The notes: generated by a model from the letters alone, not told the origin. Counted from the stretch's first letter, positions 1 to 12,346 are shown. The stretch: DNA of 64,000 nt from Acidicapsa acidisoli (GCF_025685625.1 NZ_JAGSYI010000003.1:920196-984195); one strand, 5' to 3'. Numbers and translations are program-made.

Positions 1-214
1 CGAACTTGTGCCCGACCATGTTCTCCGTCACGTAGACTGGAATGAACTTTCTGCCGTTATGCACGGCAACGGTGTGGCCGATGAACTCGGGGAAGATCGT
101 GGAGCGCCGCGACCAGGTCTTGACGACCTTCTTGTCGTTGGCGGCATTCAGCACTTCCACCTTCTTGATCAGATGCTCGTCCACAAAGGGACCCTTCTTC
201 GTTGACCGTGCCAT
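1..214 (-). CDS. rpsS: 30S ribosomal protein S19 (C-terminus cut by window edge)
   Basis: S19 binds 16S rRNA in the head of the small subunit. The visible 71 residues open with [15 protein letters not shown] and run through the family core ([13 protein letters not shown], then [16 protein letters not shown]). The start is the ATG at 212-214. It lies 14 nt after the rplB stop, as expected for the S10 operon order rplB-rpsS, so the two are almost certainly co-transcribed. Only the last ~20 residues are missing, outside the window. Confidence 0.96.
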   Translation of the reverse strand, partial: MARSTKKGPFVDEHLIKKVEVLNAANDKKVVKTWSRRSTIFPEFIGHTVAVHNGRKFIPVYVTENMVGHKF

Positions 215-228
215 AAATCTCCCCTACC

Positions 229-1053
<825 letters not shown>

Positions 1054-1185
1054 CGTCTGTTTCCCTTGGGCAACTGAGGCCGGCTCTCGCCTGACCCGTC
1101 TCCCACGTTTCTCCGGGGTTCAAATTTCGCCCCGATAATTCCTGCGACTTACCCGTCAGCACTACTTTTCCGTAATTCAACGGAA

Positions 1186-1479
1186 CTAGTAGTTGGCCAC
1201 GTACTCCGGCAGCTTTTCTCCGGACTTCAGGCGAACATACGCCTTCTTCCAGTCCGGTTTATAGCCGGAAAACTTGCCCCTGCGACGTTCTTTGCCGAGC
1301 ACGTTGGCGGTGCGGACATTCTCCACCTTCACCTTGAACAGTGCTTCGACAGCCTGCTTGACTTCCGTCTTGGTCGCCTCGGGAGCCACGTCGAATACCA
1401 AAGTGCTCTCGGTTTCCTTGACCTGCAGGCCCTTTTCCGTGATCAGAGGGCGGCGAATAATCTCATAGAGTGTCGGCAT
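1186..1479 (-). CDS. rplW: 50S ribosomal protein L23
   Basis: L23 lies at the peptide exit tunnel and docks trigger factor and SRP. Its 97 residues are the usual length. It opens MPTLYEIIRRPLITEKG and has the basic extension loop around GKERRRGKFSGYKPDWKKAYV typical of the family. The ATG overlaps the rplD stop by one base (TAATG) and is preceded by a strong AAGGAGGT ribosome-binding site, so the two genes are translationally coupled. Confidence 0.97.
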   Translation of the reverse strand: MPTLYEIIRRPLITEKGLQVKETESTLVFDVAPEATKTEVKQAVEALFKVKVENVRTANVLGKERRRGKFSGYKPDWKKAYVRLKSGEKLPEYVANY

Positions 1480-2168
1480 TATGCGACCTCCTTCTGTGCG
1501 GCGGCTTGCGCTGCCAGCTTTCGCTTCGAGACTGTCTTCTTCAGCGATTCGCCGAGAAGCTCGATAGCAGCCTTCGAGAAGATCGCCCGCTCATAGCGCA
1601 ACAGGTCGTAAGGATGAACCTCGTTATTGAGCATCAGCTCAACGCGATCAAGATTACGAACTCCGAGGAACAGTGCCTCCGAAAGCGTCTTGCCGCTCTC
1701 GACGATCAGCGTAGTCCGGTTCGCTCCGAGCTTATCCAGAGCGGCGCGATACAGCTTCGTCTTGGCTTCCTTGATCTCCAGGGAATCCACGATGGTCAGC
1801 TTGCCGTCGGCCAGCTTCGAAGCCAGAGCGGAACGCAATGCGCCCAGCAACTTCTTGCGCGGGAAAGCGTAATCGTAGCTGCGCGGCTGCGGTCCATGCA
1901 CCGTGCCGCCATGACGCCACAGGGGAGAACGCACCGAACCGATACGTGCGCGGCCAGTCCCCTTCTGCTTCCAGAGCTTCTTGCCGGAGCCGGCCACGAG
2001 CTTGCGATTCTTGGTGGCGTGGGTGCCCTGGCGCATAGCGGCGCGATAGTGCTTTACCGCTTCCCACAGGAGAGCTTCGTTCACTTCTGAGGCTGCGAAC
2101 ACTTCGTCCGCCAGCTCCACAGTGCCGACCTTGTCCCCGTTCAGATTGACTACATCCACGTTTGCCAT
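1479..2168 (-). CDS. rplD: 50S ribosomal protein L4
   Basis: L4 binds 23S rRNA and lines the exit tunnel. In other bacteria it also autoregulates the S10 operon, which is not demonstrable here. The family core GTGRARIGSVRSPLWRHGG is visible, followed by the RKKLLGALRSALASK segment. I place the start at the ATG of MANVDVVNLNGDKVG (2166-2168). An in-frame ATG 33 nt upstream would add a lysine/arginine run (KGRGARKKKK) not normal for L4, and overlaps likely ribosome-binding sequence. The C-terminus carries a short basic, alanine-rich tail. Confidence 0.95.
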   Translation of the reverse strand: MANVDVVNLNGDKVGTVELADEVFAASEVNEALLWEAVKHYRAAMRQGTHATKNRKLVAGSGKKLWKQKGTGRARIGSVRSPLWRHGGTVHGPQPRSYDYAFPRKKLLGALRSALASKLADGKLTIVDSLEIKEAKTKLYRAALDKLGANRTTLIVESGKTLSEALFLGVRNLDRVELMLNNEVHPYDLLRYERAIFSKAAIELLGESLKKTVSKRKLAAQAAAQKEVA

Positions 2169-2225
2169 CTTCTTCTTCTTTCGGGCTCCTCGCCCTTTCA
2201 ACTTGGTAATGCCGTACGGCCAGGA

Positions 2226-2954
2226 CTACTTCTTCTTGCCGGCTGACGCCTTCTTGGAGGCCTTCAACGGATCGACCGTGCCGGCGCCTGCAAATCCACG
2301 GCGCTCACGCGGCGGAGCCTTGGCCTTCGAAATCAGCACGTAGCCATCACGCGGCCCCGGTACTGCTCCCTCGACCATGATCAGGTTCTCTTCAAGGTCG
2401 ATGCCGCGAATGCGCAGATTGCGCACCGTGACCTGATCGACACCGAAGTGACCCGGCATCCGCTGCCCCGGAAATACACGGGACGGGAAGCTGGAAGCAC
2501 CGATCGAACCCTGTACCTGGAACATGTGTCCATGCGACTTGGGGCCGCCGCCAAAACCATGACGACGAACGACACCGGCAAAGCCACGTCCCTTGGAGGT
2601 GCCAATCACATCCACAAACTTCTCGTCCGCGAAGATGTCTACGAGAACCCGGTCGCCTGCCTTGGCCGCACTCTCACCCTCAACCAGATTGTCGAGACCG
2701 ACTTCGCGAATCTCCTTCACCGGAGGAGCATCGTGCTTGGCAAAGTGACCGGCCAGCGGCTTAGTGATGCGCGAAGCCTTGACGAACTCGACCAAGCCGA
2801 TCTGTGCCGCCTCGTACCCGTCCTTTGCAGCCGTCTTCAACTGCGTGATCACGCATGGACCAGCCTGCAGGACGGTAATCGGGTGCACATCACCCTTCTC
2901 GTCGAAGACCTGCGTCATGCCGATTTTTTTACCTAGAATTCCAGTAACTGACAT
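2226..2954 (-). CDS. rplC: 50S ribosomal protein L3
   Basis: L3 is an early-assembly 23S rRNA binder close to the peptidyl-transferase centre. It starts MSVTGILGKKIGMTQVFDEKG and contains the signature stretch GRGFAGVVRRHGFGGGPKSHG near residue 120. The 242 residues exceed the ~210 typical of many bacteria; the extra part is a lysine-rich C-terminal tail (ending ASKKASAGKKK) after the conserved domain. It lies between rpsJ and rplD as in the standard S10 operon. Confidence 0.96.
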   Translation of the reverse strand: MSVTGILGKKIGMTQVFDEKGDVHPITVLQAGPCVITQLKTAAKDGYEAAQIGLVEFVKASRITKPLAGHFAKHDAPPVKEIREVGLDNLVEGESAAKAGDRVLVDIFADEKFVDVIGTSKGRGFAGVVRRHGFGGGPKSHGHMFQVQGSIGASSFPSRVFPGQRMPGHFGVDQVTVRNLRIRGIDLEENLIMVEGAVPGPRDGYVLISKAKAPPRERRGFAGAGTVDPLKASKKASAGKKK

Positions 2955-3015
2955 ATTTTCCTTTCCTCATCATGCGAGGCTAATCTCAGAACCACGCACT
3001 GCCGGAGTTAGCGGC

Positions 3016-3339
3016 TTACTTTTCGAAAGCCTTGATTTCCACATCCACGCCGGCGGGCAGATCGAGCTTCATCAGCGCATCTACCGTTTGCTGGGTGGGT
3101 TCCAGAATGTCGATCAGGCGCTTGTGCGTCCGGATCTCAAATGCCTCGCGGGATTTCTTGTCCACGTGCGGCGAGCGCAGCACGCAATACTTGTTCTTGA
3201 CCGTCGGCAGCGGGATCGGCCCGGCCACCTGTGCTCCGGTACGCTTGGCAGTCTCGACGATCTCGCCCGTCGAGGTGTCCAGTACCCGGTAGTCGTATGC
3301 CTTAAGCCGAATTCGAATTCTCTGTCCTACCATGCCCAT
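3016..3339 (-). CDS. rpsJ: 30S ribosomal protein S10
   Basis: S10 is a small-subunit head protein and, as NusE, a partner in antitermination. The 107 residues hold [15 protein letters not shown] and later [27 protein letters not shown], a clear family match. The first ATG (MGMVGQ) or the second (MVGQ) could start the protein. Between it and tuf lies a perfect 14-bp hairpin (3351-3384), so the S10-type genes may be expressed at a different level from the str genes upstream. Confidence 0.96.
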   Translation of the reverse strand: MGMVGQRIRIRLKAYDYRVLDTSTGEIVETAKRTGAQVAGPIPLPTVKNKYCVLRSPHVDKKSREAFEIRTHKRLIDILEPTQQTVDALMKLDLPAGVDVEIKAFEK

Positions 3340-3350
3340 CCATCTTTCCC

Positions 3351-3384
3351 GTACGGGGAGGGTTCTTGCAAACCCTCCCCGTAC
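3351..3384 (-). promoter_or_regulatory. Perfect 14-bp stem-loop between tuf and rpsJ
   Basis: The arms GTACGGGGAGGGTT (3351-3364) and AACCCTCCCCGTAC (3371-3384) pair perfectly around a 6-nt loop, 21 nt after the tuf stop and 11 nt before the rpsJ start. No U-run follows on the transcribed strand, so it is not a typical intrinsic terminator. An attenuator, processing site or transcript-stabilising structure at the str/S10 boundary is the likely role, by inference only. Confidence 0.7.
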
Positions 3385-3405
3385 TAGCCCAACTCAATCG
3401 AACTA

Positions 3406-4593
3406 CTAAGCGATAATCTCCGAGATGGCCCCGGCGCCGACTGTCCTGCCGCCTTCGCGGATGGCGAAACGCAGGCCCTTTTCCATCGCAACCGGCGTGT
3501 GCAGCTCGATCTCCAGCTGGATATTGTCGCCCGGCATCACCATCTCCGTACCGGCAGGAAGCTTCGCCGTGCCCGTCACGTCCGTGGTGCGGAAGTAGAA
3601 CTGGGGACGGTAGCCGTTGAAGAACGGCGTATGACGGCCGCCTTCTTCCTTGCTCAGTACGTAAACCTCGCCCTTGAACTTGGTGTGCGGCGTAATCGAG
3701 CCGGTCTTGGCCAGAACCATGCCGCGCTCCACGTCGTCCTTGGCGATGCCGCGCAGCAGCAGGCCGGCGTTATCGCCCGCCAGACCTTCGTCCAGCTGCT
3801 TCTTGAACATTTCCACGCCGGTCACAACCGTCTTGCGCGTGTCGCGGAAGCCGACGATTTCAACTTCCTCGCCTACCTTCACCTTGCCGCGCTCGATGCG
3901 GCCCGTAACAACCGTGCCGCGTCCGGAGATCGAGAAGATATCTTCGATCGGCATCAGGAAGGGTAGGTCGACCATGCGGTCCGGCTGCGGAACGTACTTG
4001 TCGACCGCATCCATCAGCTCGTCAATCTTGGCTTCCCACTGCGCTTCGCCGTTCAAAGCTCCAAGTGCCGAGCCGCGGATGACCGGAACGTCGTCGCCCG
4101 GGAACTGATACTTGGAGAGCAGCTCGCGCACTTCCATTTCCACTAGCTCCACCAGCTCTTCGTCCTCGACCGCGTCGCACTTGTTCAGAAACACCACCAG
4201 TGAAGGTACGCCGACCTGGCGGGCCAGAAGCACGTGCTCCTTGGTCTGGGGCATCGGGCCGTCGGTGGCCGCAACCACCAGAATGCCGCCATCCATCTGC
4301 GCCGCGCCGGTGATCATGTTCTTGATGTAGTCGGCGTGGCCCGGGCAGTCGACGTGCGCGTAGTGACGGTTGGCCGTCTCATACTCCACGTGCGCTGTCG
4401 CGATCGTGATGCCCCGCTCCCGCTCTTCCGGCGCGTTGTCAATCGTGTCGAACGAACGGAACTGGATCTTCGGATTGTGCTTCGACAATACCTTCGTGAT
4501 CGCCGCCGTCAACGTCGTCTTTCCGTGATCGATATGCCCGATCGTTCCCACGTTCACGTGCGGCTTAGACCGGTCAAATTTTTCCTTCGCCAT
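3406..4593 (-). CDS. tuf: Elongation factor Tu
   Basis: EF-Tu is the GTPase that delivers aminoacyl-tRNA to the ribosome. The 395 residues are full length. G-box motifs are in place: GHIDHGKTT (P-loop, residues ~18-26), DCPGHADY (G3), NKCD (G4) and GSALG (G5). The two beta-barrel domains follow, ending [14 protein letters not shown]. It lies between fusA and rpsJ in the classical str operon position. A GC-rich imperfect hairpin (about 4639-4669) lies in the gap from fusA. No second tuf copy is in this window. Confidence 0.98.
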   Translation of the reverse strand: MAKEKFDRSKPHVNVGTIGHIDHGKTTLTAAITKVLSKHNPKIQFRSFDTIDNAPEERERGITIATAHVEYETANRHYAHVDCPGHADYIKNMITGAAQMDGGILVVAATDGPMPQTKEHVLLARQVGVPSLVVFLNKCDAVEDEELVELVEMEVRELLSKYQFPGDDVPVIRGSALGALNGEAQWEAKIDELMDAVDKYVPQPDRMVDLPFLMPIEDIFSISGRGTVVTGRIERGKVKVGEEVEIVGFRDTRKTVVTGVEMFKKQLDEGLAGDNAGLLLRGIAKDDVERGMVLAKTGSITPHTKFKGEVYVLSKEEGGRHTPFFNGYRPQFYFRTTDVTGTAKLPAGTEMVMPGDNIQLEIELHTPVAMEKGLRFAIREGGRTVGAGAISEIIA

Positions 4594-4690
4594 AACTTCC
4601 CCGAATCCCTTTCGTAGCTTGTGTTGCCTGTTTCACCTGGGGGCGCCGGCGATCCGGCTCCAGCCCCCAAAACTATGCTGCCTGACCCGA

Positions 4691-6772
<2,082 letters not shown>

Positions 6773-6890
6773 GGATATTCTTCCCTGCGGACACCTTGGT
6801 CCGCTGTTATTGGTACTACTTGATTCGCTGCGGCCGAGCCCGAAAGCGCCCCGCCCTGCTACTCTTCTATCTGCAACCGGCTATCGCAAA

Positions 6891-7361
6891 TTACCAGCGA
6901 TAGTGCGCAAAAGCCTTATTGGCTTCCGCCATGCGGTGCACATCTTCCTTCTTCTTCATTGCCGCGCCGCGACCATTCGCCGCGTCAAGCAGCTCATTGG
7001 TCAGCTTGTCAATCATTCCCTTTTCGCCACGGGCGCGCCCATAGGTAATGAGCCAGCGAATCGCCAGAGACGTTCGGCGCTCCGGGTTCACTTCGATCGG
7101 AACCTGATAGTTTGCGCCGCCGACACGACGAGACTTCACCTCAAGGAGCGGCTTGCAGTTCTCGACCGCGCGCTTGAAGAGCTTGAGGGCTTCGTCGCCG
7201 CCTCGCTGCTCCAGGTTCGTCATCGACGTGTAGAAAATACCCTGAGCAGTCGACTTCTTTCCGCCCCACATTAATGAGTTCACAAACTTGGTGACCAGCG
7301 TCGAACCGTAAACCGGATCGGGAGCTACTTCCCGCTTCGCAATGTGACCTTTTCTCGGCAT
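6891..7361 (-). CDS. rpsG: 30S ribosomal protein S7
   Basis: S7 nucleates assembly of the small-subunit head and contacts E-site tRNA. The 156 residues are normal length. It opens [20 protein letters not shown] and keeps [14 protein letters not shown], then [12 protein letters not shown] and ending [11 protein letters not shown]. It follows rpsL by 47 nt on the same strand. In E. coli S7 represses the str operon through the rpsL-rpsG region; nothing here shows whether that applies. Confidence 0.98.
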   Translation of the reverse strand: MPRKGHIAKREVAPDPVYGSTLVTKFVNSLMWGGKKSTAQGIFYTSMTNLEQRGGDEALKLFKRAVENCKPLLEVKSRRVGGANYQVPIEVNPERRTSLAIRWLITYGRARGEKGMIDKLTNELLDAANGRGAAMKKKEDVHRMAEANKAFAHYRW

Positions 7362-7408
7362 TCCTTAAATCCTTTTGCGCTCTGCTCGAGCCGCGTCAAA
7401 ACCTGAGA

Positions 7409-7813
7409 CTACTTCTTACCCTTGCCTGCCGGTGCCGCGCCGCCCTTGCCGCGCTTGGCTCCGTACTTCGACCGGCTCTGCTTACGATTGGCCACACCGA
7501 CCGAATCCAGCGTGCCGCGCACAACGTGATAGCGAACGCCCGGCAGATCCTTCACACGGCCGCCGCGAATGAGCACAATCGAATGCTCCTGCAGATTGTG
7601 GCCAATGCCAGGAATGTAAGTCGTAACCTCGATCCCATTCGTGAGGCGCACACGGGCAACCTTACGCAGGGCCGAGTTCGGCTTCTTGGGGGTTTGCGTG
7701 TAAACGCGCGTGCAAACTCCACGCCGCTGCGGCGAAGCTTGCAGCGCCGGAGAGGCCGTCTTGTACCGTGGCGCCGTGCGCCCCTTGCGAACCAGCTGAT
7801 TAAATGTGGGCAA
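7409..7813 (-). CDS. rpsL: 30S ribosomal protein S12
   Basis: S12 is the decoding-centre protein and the classical streptomycin-resistance locus. The mature part starts [14 protein letters not shown] and contains [17 protein letters not shown], then [11 protein letters not shown] and the conserved loop [14 protein letters not shown] choose the TTG at 7811-7813 because the family begins M-PTFNQL and an AAGGAG site lies 7 nt upstream; the longer open frame upstream has no resemblance to S12. The lysine at the common resistance position (TPKKPNS) is wild type. First gene of the str operon. Confidence 0.96.
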   Translation of the reverse strand: MPTFNQLVRKGRTAPRYKTASPALQASPQRRGVCTRVYTQTPKKPNSALRKVARVRLTNGIEVTTYIPGIGHNLQEHSIVLIRGGRVKDLPGVRYHVVRGTLDSVGVANRKQSRSKYGAKRGKGGAAPAGKGKK

Positions 7814-8295
7814 ACCGCAACTCCTTGAAACCGAACCGTTCAAAACCACTGCCGGGCAACATTCATTGCAACCGGCGAAAATCCTGTCATCGGCAAGCGC
7901 ACACAGCCATATGGCTTCCCCGCGTTTTAAGCGCCCGAACACGGAGCGCAACAATGCGGAAGCCCAGGTTAGCTGCTTCGCGTCTGCCCTCGTACCAATA
8001 CCAGACGAAAACCCGGACGGTGACCGTACGCTTCCTTCGATTCCAGAAAGGTCGATTCCGTTTCCTAAGTTTCGGCCTGCATAATCCTCCAAGGTGGAGG
8101 GGGTCGCAGGCACCGTAGCGAAAAGTCCAGCCCGCACAAGAGACGAGCTACTTCAGGACTATTGGGTGGCCCGATTTACCTTATTGAGCCTTTACCCTGG
8201 CGGCTTCTCAACCATCGGCTTTACCGACTTGAGGGCCGCTCTGCAAGATTTCCGCTTACAACACGCGGTTAACCCCGCTCTTGTGGAACCTTCTT
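7814..8295 (-). promoter_or_regulatory. Long 5' leader of the rpsL operon
   Basis: About 480 nt separate the predicted promoter (8296-8324) from rpsL. I find no convincing gene here. One small perfect hairpin (CCTCCA/TGGAGG, ~8086-8100) is visible. The part next to rpsL is also open as an N-terminal extension of the rpsL frame, but it has no protein-like features. A regulatory leader is plausible but unproved. Confidence 0.45.
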
Positions 8296-8324
8296 ACAAT
8301 ACCAAGAACCGTGGCCAAGGTCAA
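8296..8324 (-). promoter_or_regulatory. Predicted sigma70-type promoter for the str/S10 operons
   Basis: On the minus strand, TTGACC (8319-8324) is followed after exactly 17 nt by TATTGT (8296-8301). These match the -35 consensus at 5 of 6 and the -10 at 4 of 6 positions, with optimal spacing. It points toward rpsL and lies just downstream of the nucleoside hydrolase gene. Confidence 0.55.
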
Positions 8325-8366
8325 TGGTTGCTTCCTTTGGAGAAGCCAAATGACAAGAAAATCTCA

Positions 8367-9419
8367 TTACAATCGTTGGTGGAGTGTCTTCTGAAGATTA
8401 AATTTCTCTTTGTCGCTGAGCATGATTCTCTTTTTGAGCAGTGCTCGAAAGGCATCTTCGTCCGATTTCAAGCAAACCTGTGCATTCGGCGGACCTTCCA
8501 CCTTGCGCGTAAAGCCTTTGTCATCAACCTCGATTCGAATCGGCTGCATCGGGCACAGCTCCGGCCGGAAGGTGTAAGCCGCCGCCACCGGATCGAACAA
8601 TGTCGGGGTGGCGGAATGATTCGGCGTCTTCGCCACCCACTGGTGGTAGAGCAAGGTCAACTGATCGGTCAGCGGATAGCCGTCGGCAAATATGGCCTCT
8701 CGATCAGCAGCATCCAGGTGAATCTGGGTCGAATCCAACGGAGCCATAAAAATCGGGACTCCAACTGAGAAAAGCTTCGCCGCGCTTTTCGGATCGCACT
8801 TGATGTTCCACTCGGCGTCCGGCGGTTTCGGCGAACCATCCGCCGTAAGACCATAACCTCGCTCGACCGACCCGCCCATCATCACCACCCGTTTCAACTG
8901 GCGAAAAGTCTCTGGATCGCGGTCGATCGCGGCGCCAATATTGAAGAGCGGACCGATCGCGATCAGCGTAATCTCTCCCGGATGCCGCTTAATCTCCCCA
9001 AGCAACGCCGCAACCCCGTCTGGATGCTCCCGCGCCGGAAAACGCTCCGCGTAAGCCCGCTGGGTCATTACATTGTCTGTCTCGGTATGCACCCCCGCCG
9101 TCACCGGAATCGCCGACTCGCTGGTTGCAGCGAGAAAGCGGTCCACCAGCCGCGCGCGCGTCTCGGTATCTCCAAAGGCCGTTGAGATACCCAGAACATG
9201 CAACTCCGGGCTGCCGAGAATCAGCCCAAGCGCGAAGGCATCATCAATATCGTCCCCGATATCGGTGTCAACCCAGACCAATTGCGGCCTTTCCGTCTGA
9301 ATTCCCTGTGCACCCACCTGCCCCCGCGCTCGGCTTGGCTCCATGGCAGCCAGAATAGCCAGAAAGGCAATCGCCGCAACCAGCTTTCCAACGGACAATT
9401 CATTTTTATAAAGTCGCAT
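8367..9419 (-). CDS. Exported inosine-uridine preferring nucleoside hydrolase family protein
   Basis: These enzymes hydrolyse the N-glycosidic bond of ribonucleosides to release free base. The calcium-binding signature is clear: VWVDTDIGDDIDDAFAL (the D-x-D-x-x-x-D-D cluster, ~residues 48-64). A later PDAEWNIKCDPKSA segment provides the usual asparagine/aspartate-rich ribose-binding region. The N-terminus (KLVAAIAFLAILAAM...ARG) looks like a signal peptide, so the enzyme probably acts outside the cytoplasm in nucleoside scavenging. I start at the ATG at 9417-9419, with GAGG upstream, rather than the adjacent TTG. The purine permease at 20 kb is a possible partner but not adjacent. Confidence 0.88.
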   Translation of the reverse strand: MRLYKNELSVGKLVAAIAFLAILAAMEPSRARGQVGAQGIQTERPQLVWVDTDIGDDIDDAFALGLILGSPELHVLGISTAFGDTETRARLVDRFLAATSESAIPVTAGVHTETDNVMTQRAYAERFPAREHPDGVAALLGEIKRHPGEITLIAIGPLFNIGAAIDRDPETFRQLKRVVMMGGSVERGYGLTADGSPKPPDAEWNIKCDPKSAAKLFSVGVPIFMAPLDSTQIHLDAADREAIFADGYPLTDQLTLLYHQWVAKTPNHSATPTLFDPVAAAYTFRPELCPMQPIRIEVDDKGFTRKVEGPPNAQVCLKSDEDAFRALLKKRIMLSDKEKFNLQKTLHQRL

Positions 9420-9557
9420 CAATGCGATCCTCGCAGCTTTTTGGATTCAACTCACACAAAGCAAAGACAAACAATCTCCCGTACAGTAGCATCATGGCAG
9501 GTTTCTAAGCCATAGATCGACGCGGCTTTTGAGCACCGCTCCGGGAACACCATACCG

Positions 9558-11645
9558 ATGTCTGCGCCCCGAAAAATTCGCCGCTGGTTTTTCTGCGCGG
9601 TCGTCTGTCTCTCGCTTCTCGGCGGCATGAGTTCCCTGCCTGCCGTAGGTCAGTATGTGATCCCCCGCACGAGCCCCAAACTGACGGGAACGCCTGCAAC
9701 CTTCGACCTGGACCGCGACCGTCAGTCTCTGGTCTCCCTAGATGGCCTCTGGCGCTTCCATCCCGGGGACGACCCGCACTGGTCGGAACCATCCTTCGAC
9801 GATTCCAGTTGGCCGCTCCTGCACAGCGACAAACCGTGGTCCGTGCAGGGATACCCAGCCATGGGCGGATTCGCCTGGTATCGCTTCGCCATCCATGTAC
9901 CGGCCACTCACCCGGCACTTTCGCTCGATCTTGCGCCGATCATGACCTCGTACGAGATCTTCGTCGACGGACACATCGCCGCTGCAGTCGGCCACATGCC
10001 GCCGAATATCTTCCCGACCGCGTCCTGGGACTATCGGACCGTTCCCCTCTCCGCTGCATCGTCCCAGGGCGACAACCGCGAGCAGACGATCCACGTCGCG
10101 ATCCGTGTCTGGCACTCCAGCATCTGGGCCAGTTATATTGACGGCGGCCCGGCTTTTGGCGACAGCCTTGTCGGAGACTCCGAGCTGATCGCCGCCGAAC
10201 AGAAGCATCATGAAGGCCGGCACCGCATGGTCTTCATCGACGTCTTTTCGTATTCAATCGCCGCCTCCATCATCGGCATCACCATCTTTGGCCTCTACCT
10301 GTTCCGGCCAAAGGAGCGTGAGTATCTCTGGTTCGCCATCCAACTGATGGCCACGTCTCTGGACGGAGCCCTGATCGTATCTAAGGAGCTGTTTGCCTTT
10401 CCGCCGATCCCTGTCTTCGATCTCCTCGACGGAATGCTCGTCGCCTGCGCTCAGATCGCATTTCTGCTCTTTCTCTCGAAGGTTCTCAAGGCTCGCCGCG
10501 GCTTGATCTGGCAGGCCGTTACCGCAATGGCCGCGCTCAGTTCCATCTTCGGAGTGCTTTACTGGCCCGGCTGGCTCTCCGCTCCGGCCGGTGCTCTTGT
10601 CCAGGTCTTTCTGCTTCTGCCCTCGTCCATCTGGATGCTCCTTACCCTGGCCGCAGGCGCGATTCGCCGCGATACGAACGCCCGCCTGCTTCTACTGCCC
10701 GTGCTTCTAGTTCAGGGCCTGTATGTAGCCGACAACATCACCATTGCGCTGAATCAGCTCGGCCTCGAAGCCGATCCCCGCCCGTTCGAGACACCATTCA
10801 TCACCTCGCCCTATACCGTCCATCCCTACGTGCTGGCCGAATTGCTCTTTCTGCTCGCCATGCTGGCCTTTCTCATCCGCCGCTTCACCATCGCCCGCAG
10901 GCGGGAGGAGCGCTGGGAAGGTGCGCTCGAAGCCGCCCGCCAGGTGCAACACCTCCTGCTTCCTGAAGCAATTCCCCAGGTTCCAGGATTCTCCATCGAC
11001 TGCATCTACCGTCCCGCGGACGCGGTCGGCGGCGATTTCTTCCAGATATTGCCTTGCGGAGACGGCGACCTCCTCATCGTCGTCGGCGACGTGGCAGGCA
11101 AAGGCCTGCCTGCGGCCATGATGGTCTCCATGATCGTTGGCGCCATCCGCACCGAGGCGGCCCACACCACCGACCCATCCGAGCTTGCGTCCACCCTGAA
11201 TCACCGCATGACAGGCCGGAGCGCGAACGAGCTGGGTACCGGATTTACCACCTGCCTTTGCGCTCATCTCTCCGCGAGCGGGCGGCTAGTGCTGGCCAAC
11301 GCAGGCCATCTCCCGCCCTATCGCAATGGCCGGGAGATGGCGATGCCCGGCGCCCTGCCGCTGGGAATGCTCGGCGGTATCACCTACGAGCTCGTAACCG
11401 CCCAGCTTCAGCCCAGCGACCGGCTCACCTTCGTCTCCGACGGCGTGGTCGAAGCGCAGAGCAAGTCCGGCGAGCTCCTCGGCTTCGACCGCACCCAGGA
11501 CCTGAGCACGCGATCCGCCGCTGAAATCGCCGAAATCGCCAACCGCTTCGGTCAGGTCGACGACATCACCGTCGTAACCATCGATTTTCTGGGAATCCCC
11601 GCCTCCGTGGGCTCACTCCAGGAAAAGGAGGCAATGGCTCGCTGA
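9558..11645 (+). CDS. Membrane SpoIIE-type serine phosphatase with extracytoplasmic sugar-binding-like domain
   Basis: Three parts are visible. A signal sequence leads into a jelly-roll-like domain (~residues 45-200; LDGLWRFHPGDDPHW, then SYEIFVDGHIAAAVGHMPPN) resembling the N-terminal fold of beta-galactosidases. A 7TM region follows (~220-440, many hydrophobic helices). The C-terminal PP2C/SpoIIE domain (~450-695) holds the metal-binding motifs DAVGGDFF, GDVAGKGLPAA, SDGVVEAQ and DDITVV. It probably senses an external ligand and dephosphorylates a cytoplasmic partner, typically an anti-anti-sigma factor in this family. The stop overlaps the next ATG (TGATG), so it is coupled to the YkgJ-type gene. 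Confidence 0.85.
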   Translation: MSAPRKIRRWFFCAVVCLSLLGGMSSLPAVGQYVIPRTSPKLTGTPATFDLDRDRQSLVSLDGLWRFHPGDDPHWSEPSFDDSSWPLLHSDKPWSVQGYPAMGGFAWYRFAIHVPATHPALSLDLAPIMTSYEIFVDGHIAAAVGHMPPNIFPTASWDYRTVPLSAASSQGDNREQTIHVAIRVWHSSIWASYIDGGPAFGDSLVGDSELIAAEQKHHEGRHRMVFIDVFSYSIAASIIGITIFGLYLFRPKEREYLWFAIQLMATSLDGALIVSKELFAFPPIPVFDLLDGMLVACAQIAFLLFLSKVLKARRGLIWQAVTAMAALSSIFGVLYWPGWLSAPAGALVQVFLLLPSSIWMLLTLAAGAIRRDTNARLLLLPVLLVQGLYVADNITIALNQLGLEADPRPFETPFITSPYTVHPYVLAELLFLLAMLAFLIRRFTIARRREERWEGALEAARQVQHLLLPEAIPQVPGFSIDCIYRPADAVGGDFFQILPCGDGDLLIVVGDVAGKGLPAAMMVSMIVGAIRTEAAHTTDPSELASTLNHRMTGRSANELGTGFTTCLCAHLSASGRLVLANAGHLPPYRNGREMAMPGALPLGMLGGITYELVTAQLQPSDRLTFVSDGVVEAQSKSGELLGFDRTQDLSTRSAAEIAEIANRFGQVDDITVVTIDFLGIPASVGSLQEKEAMAR

Positions 11646-12346
11646 TGCACCAACCATTTGCCAATCCTACTGTTCACCTGCGCCAGCAGGACGCGAAGCT
11701 CATCCAGATCGTCGATGCAGCCCTGGCGGACGCAACCCTCCGCGCCGGCGCACATCTCGCCTGCCGTCCCGGCTGCACACAATGCTGTCACGGAGCCTTC
11801 GCCATCAACCCGCTCGATGCCCTTCGCCTGCGTTCGGCGATGGCCTCCATGGCTGAGACGCAGCCGGAACAGGCCGCCGCCATCGCCGCTCGCGCGCAAA
11901 AATTCCTGACTGAATTTGCTCCCGATTTCCCCGGAGACCCAGTAACCGGCATCCTGGGAACCAGCCCCGAAGAGGAAGCAGCCTTCGAGGACTTCGCCAA
12001 CGAAGCTCCCTGCCCCGCGCTCAATCCCGAAACCGGCCTCTGCGACCTCTACGAAGCCCGCCCCATGACCTGCCGCGTCTTCGGACCACCCGTCCGGATG
12101 GCCGCCTCGTCGGATGGCGAACAACAGGAAAGCTCCAACGCCGGGAACGAAGATGGTTTCGCGATCTGCGAACTCTGCTTCACCACCGCCACTCCTGAAG
12201 AGATAGCCGCTGCCGAGATGACCATCCCTCACGCCGAAGAACAAACGTTACTCGACCAATTTGATCCCGTCGCCAAGGGCGAAACCATCGTCGCCTATTG
12301 CCTGGTTCCCGTGCCTCTCTCCCAACCCGACGCTACTGCCGCTTAA
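11645..12346 (+). CDS. YkgJ-type cysteine-cluster protein
   Basis: The 233-residue protein has the cysteine pattern of the YkgJ/UPF0153 zinc/iron-chelating family: CRPGCTQCCHG near residue 39, CPALNPETGLCDLYEARPMTCR near 120-140, and a late ICELC pair. The biochemical role of the family is poorly known; some members are thought to bind Fe-S or zinc. The start overlaps the stop of the upstream phosphatase (TGATG), indicating co-translation. The 3' end overlaps the convergent DUF3857 gene by 14 nt. Confidence 0.82.
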   Translation: MHQPFANPTVHLRQQDAKLIQIVDAALADATLRAGAHLACRPGCTQCCHGAFAINPLDALRLRSAMASMAETQPEQAAAIAARAQKFLTEFAPDFPGDPVTGILGTSPEEEAAFEDFANEAPCPALNPETGLCDLYEARPMTCRVFGPPVRMAASSDGEQQESSNAGNEDGFAICELCFTTATPEEIAAAEMTIPHAEEQTLLDQFDPVAKGETIVAYCLVPVPLSQPDATAA

